DNA from: Actinomycetota bacterium
GTDB taxonomy: Bacteria > Actinomycetota > Nitriliruptoria > Nitriliruptorales > Nitriliruptoraceae
DNA length: 64,000 nt
Assembly: GCA_019347575.1 (NCBI GenBank)
Contig: JAHWKY010000002.1
Coordinates: forward strand, 152,317 to 216,316
Direction of reading: 5' to 3'
The notes below the pieces were generated by a model. It was not told the origin of the DNA. It did no database searches and was given only the letters and a program-made list of their open reading frames with translations. The translations under genes were made by a program, and so were the position numbers. Shown here piece after piece: positions 45,371-53,395 of this stretch (position 1 is its first letter; every line of letters begins with the position of its first letter).

Positions 45371-47476
45371 CGGCCTCGACCTCGGCGGCGCCAACAACAA
45401 CCGCGAGATCCACCCCGACCTCGCCAACCCGCTCCGCACCGACGAGTTCGACTGCGTCACCTCCGGATCGAGCTGCGCCCAGACCGCCACGCCGTTCAAC
45501 CCCTGGCTGAACCACGCGACCAGCGTCGCCGGGGTCGCTGCCGCCACCACCAACAACCGTGCCGCGTACCCCGACGCGCAGGGTGGGATGGCATCGGTCG
45601 GCTACGACACCGACTACATCTCCTACCGCGTCCTGGAGCCCGAACAACGGCCCGACGGCACCTTCGCCGACCCGTGCCGGTCACGGCAGAACGGCGGGTT
45701 CTGCTTGCACCCGAGGCCATCCGGGGCGCCGCCGCCCGTGCTGGCAGCGCCAACGTGGGCGTGATCAACCTCAGCCTGCAGTTCACCAACAACTTCAACA
45801 ACCTCCAGGGCGGCGAAGACCCCGACGGCTGGCCCGACCAGTGGCAGCTCGCCGTCAACGCTGCCGGGCGACGGGGCGTCTCGGTGGTCGGCATCGCCGG
45901 CAACGTCCGCGCTCCTGGCGGACCTCGGAATGACAGGTGCCAATTCGCCACCGGCACCGAGCTGTTCCCTGGTGCCGCGCACGGGGCCGTGACCGTCGGC
46001 GGCACCGACATCGACAATCACCTCTCCCAGGTGGCCGAGTTCCACGGCTGCATGTCCAACCAGGGGCAGTGGTTGGACATCGCCGCGGACGCCAACGAGA
46101 TCATCACGTCGTGGTTCCCCAACGGCGACCACGGTGGCAACACACCGTTCGGGTTCATCAACGATGGCGGCGGCACATCGCTGGCCGCCCCGCAGGTCGC
46201 TGCTGCGATCTCGGCGCTGACCAGCAGCAACCCGGCTGCAACCGCCTACACGACCGGGGTCGGTGCGGCGCTGCCGGCGCTGCGGGCGGAGAACCGTGTC
46301 CTTGGCACCCTGCGACAGTTCGCAGTCGCTGGGCTCAACGTCGGGGTGGGGTTCCTCGACCTGCGCGCGGCGTTCGAGGACGGCACCGTGCGGCTCGGCG
46401 GGATCGATCGCCTCGAGACCAGCGTCAGGATCGCCCGCGAGGTCTTCCCCGGCGACAGCACACCGAGCGCGCTGGATCAGTGGCTGCCGACCGCGGTGGT
46501 GCTCGCTCGGGGCCGGGGCCTGACGGAAGATGACGGCTTCGCGGACTCGCTCGCCCCCTCCGGTTTCGCTGCGGTTCGCGACGCGCCGGTGCTGCTGGTC
46601 GAGGAGGACGACATCGACCGGTTCGGCACCCTGGACTCGCCCATCCGCAACGAGATCGACCGGCTCCTGGGGTGCGCGAGTCGGACGATCTACGTCGTGG
46701 GAGGAACCGCAGCCGTCAGCAACGACATCCTCACGGCGTTCAACGACTGCAACCGCTACACCATCCGGCGGATCGACGGGGCCACCCGCTACCACACCGC
46801 TGCCGCGCTGGCGGACGAGATCATGGCGGCACGCAGCGGCAACATCGAGGTCACCCTGGTGGCCGGTGACCGCTTCCCCGACGCCATGACGATGAGCACC
46901 TGGGCCTACGCCAACCGCGCACCGATGCTGATGACCCCCGCCCCGACGGCGACCAACCCCAACCCGGCGCTGCACGCGGAGACGCTCGACTTCCTCCAGC
47001 GGCACGCCTCCCGTATCCAGCAGGTCCACATCGCGGGCGGCACCGCCGCGGTCAGCCAGCAAGCCGAGGACCAGGCGGAGACGGCTGTGGGGTCGAGCCG
47101 GGTGCTGCGCTGGGACGGGACGGATCGCTACGACACCGCCCAGGTCGCGGCCCAGCCCAGCACCCTGTACAGCAACCCGACCGGCGCGGTCGTCGCGACC
47201 GGGATGAACTGGCCCGACGGGATCGCAGGAGGGTCGCTGGGCAACGTCGGCCGCGAGTACGACGGCTGCACCAGCACCAAGCTGGCTGGGCGCCGCTGCG
47301 GCTGGCCGCTGCTGCTGACTCGCAGCGGGGCGAACGTGGTGCTGGAGGACGACGCTGCCCAGGCGGTGGGGTTCTGGGGCAGCATCTTCCGCGCCTACCT
47401 GCTCGGCCGGGAGGGCGCGGTCGGCTTCCGAGCACAGGAGGACCTGGATGGGCTGCTCGCACCACGCCGCCCGTAA
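45371..47476 (+). pseudogene. Beheaded subtilase/CWB2 surface protein gene with a frameshift
   Basis: The protein begins in mid-domain with GLDLGGANNNREIHPDL, the sequence just after the missing catalytic Asp of an S8 subtilase. The His motif is altered (NHATSVAG instead of HGT), while the Ser motif GGGTSLAAPQVAAA is intact. Three CWB2 repeats follow (TVRLGGIDRLETSVRIA, RRIDGATRYHTAAALA, VLRWDGTDRYDTAQVAA). The frame changes near 45712: FCLHP in one frame continues as PEAIRGAAARAGSANVG in another, and one missing C in a CCC run would explain it. Loss of the signal peptide and Asp means it is not a functional exported protease as it stands. The 5' break coincides with the IS3 fragment. Confidence 0.85.
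47127..47347 (+). repeat. CWB2 segment, duplicated at 48151-48369 (source copy)
   Basis: The last CWB2 repeat of the beheaded gene. From GCTACGACACCGCCCAGGTC to GTGGTGCTGGAG it is highly similar to the second segment, at an estimated 85% or better by eye. Confidence 0.85.
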
Positions 47477-48101
47477 AACCGTCATTGCGGCTCTCGTCAC
47501 TCTGATGGCGATCATGGCCGCTGCGTCCCCCGTCCAGGCGGACCCCGTCCCGGTCGAGCTGCAGACCCTTCTCAGCCAGGAATGGAGCATCTTCATCGCC
47601 CTGGGGAGCACCGACCTGCCCGAGATCGCGCTGAACGAACAACAATGGGATGAGACTTGGGAGAACCTGGGCTTCACGCGGGTGGTCGCCTCGCAGATTC
47701 CGCTGCAGACGCAGCCGGAGGTCGACTTCGACACGTTCTTCGTCGTCGGCACAACCAGCGACACTTGCGGAGCCCCGCAGCCCGCCACAGCGGCACTCGA
47801 TGACCGGGTGCTGACGGTGACCGTCCCCAGCGTGGGCCCTGAGTGGGGTTGTCCGGCGACCGGGACCATCGTTAACGCTGCATACGCGATCCGACGCGAT
47901 GCGGTCCCCCCCGGTGAGATCACCGTGCGGCTGGTCATCACCGGTCTCTCGGAGCACGCCAAGACGGTCACGGTTCGCCGCCCCGGCATAGACGGAGGCG
48001 AGCTGCCCCGGACCGGTGCCGATCCGCTGGCTGTGACGGCCGTGGCGGTAGTCATGCTGATGGCCGGTGCCGCGACGCTCATCCGCACTCGCCGAACGTG
48101 A
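47448..48101 (+). CDS. LPRTG cell-wall-anchored exported protein
   Basis: 217 residues. Signal peptide (KTVIAALVTLMAIMAAASPVQA), an exported domain of unknown family with two Cys (SDTCGAPQ, EWGCPAT), then a complete sorting signal: LPRTG, a hydrophobic stretch (AVTAVAVVMLMAGAATLI) and the basic tail RTRRT. It is therefore a likely sortase substrate; the sortase at 8620 is class E, which usually prefers LAxTG, so another sortase may be used. ATG 47448 has AGGAGG eight bases upstream and overlaps the end of the CWB2 gene by 29 bases. Confidence 0.8.
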   Translation: MGCSHHAARKTVIAALVTLMAIMAAASPVQADPVPVELQTLLSQEWSIFIALGSTDLPEIALNEQQWDETWENLGFTRVVASQIPLQTQPEVDFDTFFVVGTTSDTCGAPQPATAALDDRVLTVTVPSVGPEWGCPATGTIVNAAYAIRRDAVPPGEITVRLVITGLSEHAKTVTVRRPGIDGGELPRTGADPLAVTAVAVVMLMAGAATLIRTRRT

Positions 48102-48150
48102 ACTCTCCGAGGACGTCGGGCTCCCTTCCTCCGTCATGCAGGTTCGGGCC

Positions 48151-48369
48151 GCTGCGACACCGCCCAGGTCGCGGCCCAGTCGAGCATCCTGTACGGCAAC
48201 CCGACCGGGGTGGTCGTGGCGACCGGGATGAACTGGCCCGACGGGATCGCCGAGGGTCGCTTGGCAAGGTCGGTCGCGAGTACGACGGCTGCTCAGGCAC
48301 AAGGCAGACCGGGCACCGCTGTGGCTGGCCGCTGCTGCTGACCCGCAGCGGCGCAACGTGGTGCTGGAG
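48151..48369 (+). repeat. Detached copy of a CWB2 repeat segment
   Basis: This segment lies between the LPRTG gene and the next broken gene. It matches 47127-47347 with scattered substitutions and small indels that disrupt the reading frame, so it is a non-coding remnant of a duplicated CWB2 gene end. The 48102-48420 gap holds nothing else recognisable. Confidence 0.85.
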
Positions 48370-48420
48370 GAGCGGCCCTTCGCGACCACCTACAGACCAG
48401 GGTGCCGCCCGAAGGAGAAC

Positions 48421-49240
48421 GTGATTCCTGACGAGCTGCGTGAGCAACTCGAGCGAGCCGCGAGCACCGATCTCACGATGCCCGACTTCGACGCCATGGC
48501 CCGCCGCGGCCGGCGAGTTCAACGTCGCCGAACGATCGTGGCAGCCATCGGCGGGACAGGCGCACTCGTGTTCGTGGCCGCCGTGGCTCTCGCGATCGGT
48601 TCGGCCCCGTCTCCGGACGTCGTGATCCAACCGGGCCCGGCCGCCTCGGTTCCATCCTCGCCGACATCTGCATGCGTCCGGTGGACGGAGGCGCAGAGGC
48701 CTCAACCAACTGTGGATACCGACTGGCTAGCCAACGACCTGGCAGAGCTGCAAAGTGGGTCACGTCGCGGCGGCCCTCGCGGCGACCCCGGGCCTGTACG
48801 AGGGCTTCACGACTACGAGGCACGTTCGATCGTGCACCTCGTCGACACCACCGTGCTGTCCCTGGAGCGAGCACGCGCCATCATCGACGAAGCCGTCCGG
48901 ACGAGACCCGTCCGTCGACGACCTACCGACGAACCGGGCTGATGCCGCCGAACCCGTACCCCTCTCCATCGAGGTCGCACCCATGTGCGTGCCAGCCCAG
49001 ATCTTGTACGACACTCGGGACGAGGTCGAAGCCCTCCTGATCGAGGAGGGGAGGATCGCCGACCCAGGGGACCTCGGCCCGCGCATCATCACGGCGCAAC
49101 TCGCCCGCGGCGTCGTCGTCGTCCCCAGCGATATCGGGGACCCACTCCAGCAACAGCTGCACGAGCGCTACGGAGAACTCGTCGTCATCGAGCCCCCGAT
49201 GTTCGTAGGCGAAGTCTCGCCTGAACTGACCCACAGCTGA
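48421..49240 (+). pseudogene. Frameshifted gene for a single-pass membrane protein, unknown function
   Basis: GTG 48421 has AGGAG four bases upstream and opens VIPDELREQLERAASTDL, then a basic stretch and one transmembrane helix (GTGALVFVAAVALAIG). It resembles the membrane proteins encoded downstream of sigma factors, but that is not specific. A coherent protein can be followed only by changing frame near 48757 (extra G in GGG), 48811 (missing C) and 48905. The final part, in another frame, reads VPAQILYDTRDEVEALLIEE, then IADPGDLGPRIITAQ. It is either decaying or contains sequencing errors. Confidence 0.6.
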
Positions 49241-49323
49241 CGCGTCACGGACGCAGCGCGGCCTACCGGCACCCCCAGGCATGGGTGTGGGCCCCACCGC
49301 GGTGGGGCTCACGGGGCGGGGCG

Positions 49324-50834
49324 TCAGATGCCCGGGTCCTTGCCCTCGCTGGGACGTCGGTTGGGTCGGGTCAGCCCCCGGGTCGCGGGTGGGATGGAGA
49401 TCCGCATCCCGGACCGGTCGTGGTCCCAGTAGCGGTTGCCGTCGGGCTGCATCGGGGACAGCTTCCAGCCGCCCCGGTCCTTGCGGGTGTGCCCTGAACG
49501 GCACAGCGGCCCGAGGTTGTCCAGGTCGGTGGTTCCGGCGGGTCGGTCAGATCCGCCGGGGTCCCAGGGGATGGCGTGGTCGAGGTCGCAGCCACGGGCG
49601 GATCTTCGGCAGTTGGGTTCGAGGCACTCGGGGTGCAGGGCGAGGGAGGCCTCGCGGAGCCAGTCGGGCGGGATGCGGGTCTTGCGGCCCACCCCCACTG
49701 CGCGGCCAGTGTCCTCGGTGACGATCAGCCGCAGGGACGCACCTCCTTCGTCGATGAGGCGTCGCAACGCGGCGTTGGTGACGCGGATCCGCCCTCCGGT
49801 CAGCGTGGTGAGCAGCTCGCCGGGGCCGTGGGTGAGCCCGATCAGGTCGTTGAGCGTCGTGGTCGCGAGGACGAGCGGCTGGGCCGGCTTGACAGTGCAC
49901 GCGGACCCGCCACCGCCATCTCCGTCGCGCCCGCCGCTACCGCCACCATCACGGTCACCGTCGCTGTCGTCGTCGCCGTCGTGCCGCTCGTCGTGGTCGT
50001 CGGCTGCGTCGTCGCTGTCGCTGCAACCGCCGTGACCGGCGAGGGACTCGCGGAAGATGTCCACCAGCGCATCGCCCCGTGAGCGGGAGATCGCGTCGCG
50101 GTTGCTGGCGCGTGCGGACGGGTCGGGCTGGTTAGCCGGGTCGGCTTCGAGTCCCTCGGGGCGGCCCATGCGGGTGGCGAAGGCTTGGTCGGCGATGGCG
50201 AAACCCAGCCCGTCCAGGTCGGCGTACAGCTTGCCGCCGGTGCCGTCCAGGCGCGGCTGCATGTGAGCCCGGTTGACGACCCCGTCTGGATCGACATCGG
50301 AGGTCTCCAGCCGGGACGCGACGAGCTCCCCGGCGAACAGCACGACCCGCCAGGTGATCTCGTCCGGTCGTCGCTGCGAGCGGCGGCCAGGTCGTCGACC
50401 AGCGCGTCGTCGAGCACGCCCCGCTCGGCCTGACGCAACCGGGAGGCGGCGTCGACGATCGCGCGGGTCTGGCTCCACGACAGCTGCCCGGAGCGGAACG
50501 CGGTGAACGTGGCCGGCATGTCCACCAGGGTGGTGGCGGCCTTGAGCAGCATCCGCCGGTCCGCGCGGGTGGCGTGCCCGAGCTGGCTGAGCCACAGCTC
50601 CAACGGCACCCCGGTCGCGGCTTCGACATCCCCCGACGCCAGCATCCGAGAGATCAGCTCCACCGCCCGCGCGATGATCCGCGACTCCGCCTCCAGGATG
50701 TCGAGCACCTCACGAAGCTCGGGGACGGTGGCGGCGTCGTCGGGCAGCTCGAGCGCCACGGCAGGCGGCGCGAGGGGGACGACGAAGGGCTGGTCGTCGG
50801 GGCCGAGGCTGTCGGGGCGGGGGTGCGAACTCAT
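49324..50834 (-). pseudogene. DUF222/HNH endonuclease gene with a frameshift
   Basis: The N-terminal DUF222 region starts at GTG/ATG 50834 (MSSHPRPDSLGPDDQPFVV; LELWLSQLGHATRADRRMLL; GQLSWSQTRAIVDAASRL). It runs out of frame near 50367 and continues in the next frame as DEITWRVVLFAGELVASRLE, through a Gly/Asp-rich linker, to a C-terminal HNH nuclease (CDLDHAIPWDPGG; DNLGPLCRSGHTRKD). One missing C in a CC(C)GG context would restore a ~500-residue protein. DUF222-HNH genes are multicopy in actinobacteria and may be mobile; their role is unknown. Confidence 0.8.
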
Positions 50835-50927
50835 AGCCCGAACGTACCCTCGGCGTGTGACACGTCGAGACCCGATCCACCGATGTGTGGAGAACTGGGG
50901 ACAACCCCGGCGACAACCTCTACAGGG

Positions 50928-52529
50928 TCAGGTCTGCCTGCGGCGTTGCTCGGCGCGGCGTTCGGACTCGAGGCGTTCGAGCTCAGCGGCGCCGTGGTCG
51001 ACGTGGGCCATCGCGTCGGCGATCGCGGTGTGGCCGGCCTGCTCCGCGATGAGGCGGTGCATCTGCTGCGCGATCGCGCGGTACTGGGGATGGCCTTGCG
51101 GCGTCGACCGCAGCTCGATGAGGTGCATCGCTGCTCGCGCGTTGAGCTGCATGACGTAGCGGACGCGGTAGGCGAAGCACACCGCGTACTGCGCCTGGAT
51201 GGGGTGGTCGGGGACGAGCTGGGCGTGCAACTCGGCGGAGCGCTCCTGGGCCTGGTGGAACGCTGCCGCGACGCCAGCGTCGTCGAGTTCTTCCGGCGCG
51301 TCGTAGCCGTGCCGCGTGGTGAGGTCCTGCCACTCGATGGTGAGCATCCGGTGACGCTGCAGGTCGCGGAAGCCGCCGTAGTCGCCGAGGACGTCGAAGC
51401 GGTACCAGACCCGCTCGAACGCACGACCGGGACGGTGGCGGCGGTTGCCGCGCTCGCCGACGTAGGTGCGGATGAGCCGCAGGCGATCCTCACGTGCGAG
51501 CTGGGCGACACGGTCGCGCAGCTGCACCTCGGGCAGCTCGGTGGCGGCGTACAGGATCGCGGCGCACAGCTCGCGTTCGGCCTCGTCGGGGTCGCGTGGC
51601 GACCAGTCCACCAGCGTCACGAGGTCGGCCGGGTCCGGCTTCTCGTCACCGATGAGCTCGGCGGCCAGCGCCCGCGTCTCGTCTCGTCGGCTGCGGAGGT
51701 AGTGGGACCACACCACGCCCCGGTCGTCGCGGTCGACCCGGGTCAGGAAGCTGGGGATGATCCGGCGCAGCTCCTGCAGCAGCAGCGCGGCGACGTCGCG
51801 CGCCTCGGCCAGCTCGAGCGAGCGCAGCCGGAGCAGGAGGGCCTCGTAGCTCTGCCCGACGGCGAACATCCCGAGGTTGGAGGTCGTGGCGGCGGGCAGC
51901 ATCCCCCGGATGAGGTCGAGCGCCTTCGCCTTGGTCGCAGCGCGGTAGACGAAGTCGGAGGTGGTCTCGTCCTGGAGGTAGGTGGCGCGCACCCACTCGA
52001 GCGTCGGTGCGTAGGCGGCCGCGTACGCGTCGAAGATCGCGTCGAGCGCCGTCGTGTACGCCTCGGCGTGCGGCCCCGCGAGGATGTCGGGGTCGCGGTA
52101 GTAGCGGTAGCGGCCGTCGCGCTTGTCGGTGTAGGGGATGTAGCGCGTGGACTGCTCGAGGTAGGCGGCGAGGCGGTGCCACTCGATGTGCTTGGTCAGC
52201 AGGTTCGACACGCCCTCGATGGCGACGTGCGCCCCGCCGAGCTGGGCCACCGAGTCATCCCCGTACTCGCTGAACACGCGCTGGTAGAGGCCCTCGGCGC
52301 GTTCGATGCCGACCTCGGCGGCGGTGTGGGAGCTGCTCAGCTCCGACAGGTCGCCGGCGAACTCGTCCAGGAACAGCCGACGAAGCGAGCCTCCGTACCG
52401 CGAGTACCGGGCGAACAGAGCGCCCTTGACCACCTCCGGCAGGTTGACCAGCCCGAAGACCGGCTCGTCAAGGTTGGTGAAGAAGCGCGCGAGGACCGCG
52501 CGTTCCTCCTCGGTGAAGCTCGTCGTCAC
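50928..52529 (-). CDS. thyX: Double-length ThyX (flavin-dependent thymidylate synthase family)
   Basis: 533 residues, about twice a normal ThyX (~250), seen as two ThyX-like halves. Half 1 has KGALFARYSRYGGSLRRLFL, YGDDSVAQLGGAHVAIEGVS and EWHRLAAYLEQSTRYIPY. Half 2 has FDVLGDYGGFRDLQRHRMLT, then IEWQDLT, and YVMQLNARAAMHLIELRSTP. The canonical RHRx7S motif is split or altered: half 1 keeps QSTRY, half 2 keeps RHR. ThyX makes dTMP from dUMP using FAD and methylene-tetrahydrofolate. GTG 52529 is preferred over TTG 52541 because GAGGG stands five bases upstream. It is the last gene of the PPR-like operon. In most actinobacteria thyX neighbours dapB. Confidence 0.8.
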   Translation of the reverse strand: MTTSFTEEERAVLARFFTNLDEPVFGLVNLPEVVKGALFARYSRYGGSLRRLFLDEFAGDLSELSSSHTAAEVGIERAEGLYQRVFSEYGDDSVAQLGGAHVAIEGVSNLLTKHIEWHRLAAYLEQSTRYIPYTDKRDGRYRYYRDPDILAGPHAEAYTTALDAIFDAYAAAYAPTLEWVRATYLQDETTSDFVYRAATKAKALDLIRGMLPAATTSNLGMFAVGQSYEALLLRLRSLELAEARDVAALLLQELRRIIPSFLTRVDRDDRGVVWSHYLRSRRDETRALAAELIGDEKPDPADLVTLVDWSPRDPDEAERELCAAILYAATELPEVQLRDRVAQLAREDRLRLIRTYVGERGNRRHRPGRAFERVWYRFDVLGDYGGFRDLQRHRMLTIEWQDLTTRHGYDAPEELDDAGVAAAFHQAQERSAELHAQLVPDHPIQAQYAVCFAYRVRYVMQLNARAAMHLIELRSTPQGHPQYRAIAQQMHRLIAEQAGHTAIADAMAHVDHGAAELERLESERRAEQRRRQT

Positions 52530-52592
52530 AGCATCCCTCAAGGGCAGGATCGGTCGAGGGTAGCGACGGCCCTCCGGGACCCGACGGACCGC

Positions 52593-53366
52593 TCACAGGC
52601 CCTGGATGACACCTCCGTCGACCGCCCACGCCGCCCCGGTCACGTAGGACGCAGCGGGTGACAGCAGGAAGGCGGCGACCCGGCCGAGCTCGAGTGGGTC
52701 GCCGAGTCGACGCAGCGGGATGCCCGCCTCGGCGTCGGCGCGGATCTCCTCGACCGAGCGACTCTCACGTTCGGCACGCTCCGCGTCGAGTTGCGCGACG
52801 CGCTCGGTCGCGAACCGGCCAGGTAGGACGACGTTGATGCGGATCCCCTGCGGTGCGAGCTCGGTGGCGAGGGTCTTGACGTAGCCCCAGACGGCGGGGC
52901 GGGCCACGTTGCTCGAAGCGAGGCCGGCGATGGGCTGCACGCTCGACGACGAGGTGAGCACGGCGATCGCCCCACCATCCTCGAGTGCCGCGGCGACCTC
53001 ACGGACGAGGCGGATGGGGCCCACCGTGGCCAGCTCCAGCGATCGACCAAGGCGGTCGTCGTCGAGCTCGGACGCGGGTCCGGCGGGAGGTCCGCCGTGG
53101 CTGACGAACGCCCCGTCGAGGCGACCGAACGCCGCACGGGCACGCTCGATCAGACGCCCCGGCGTCCGAGCGTCGGTCACGTCCGCGGCGAGGCCGGTCA
53201 CCCGTCCACCACCCAGACGCTCGACCGCGTCACCGACCTTCGCGGGATCTCGTGACGAAACGAGGACCTGAGCGCCCTCCTCGACCAGTGCGCGCGCCGT
53301 CGCGAACCCCAGCCCGCTCGTGCCGCCGGTCACGATGAACGCGCGATCGGTCAGGTCCAGGTCCAC
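52593..53366 (-). CDS. Short-chain dehydrogenase/reductase with altered active site
   Basis: 257 residues. NAD(P) motif FIVTGGTSGLGFATARAL, AADVTD, and the C-terminal AAFLLSPAASYVTGAAWAVDGG. The catalytic Ser is present (LTSSSSVQPIAG), but the place of Tyr-x3-Lys reads SSNVARPAVWGYVK, so the Tyr and Lys are replaced by Asn and Arg. Related branches with this change exist; activity is uncertain. GTG 53366 is used because AGGAGG lies six bases upstream; the TTG at 53372 directly touches it. It lies between the ABC transporter and thyX with short gaps on the same strand. Confidence 0.75.
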   Translation of the reverse strand: MDLDLTDRAFIVTGGTSGLGFATARALVEEGAQVLVSSRDPAKVGDAVERLGGGRVTGLAADVTDARTPGRLIERARAAFGRLDGAFVSHGGPPAGPASELDDDRLGRSLELATVGPIRLVREVAAALEDGGAIAVLTSSSSVQPIAGLASSNVARPAVWGYVKTLATELAPQGIRINVVLPGRFATERVAQLDAERAERESRSVEEIRADAEAGIPLRRLGDPLELGRVAAFLLSPAASYVTGAAWAVDGGVIQGL

Positions 53367-53395
53367 CGACAACCTCCTCTACAACAGCACGCACC

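Noticed and set aside
45623..48088. 821-codon minus-strand open frame across the CWB2 pseudogene and LPRTG gene
   Set aside because: Antisense shadow; low-complexity translation without motifs.
49324..50834. Mobile intron or homing endonuclease
   Set aside because: The HNH domain is attached to DUF222, a common free-standing actinobacterial family, not to an intron or intein.
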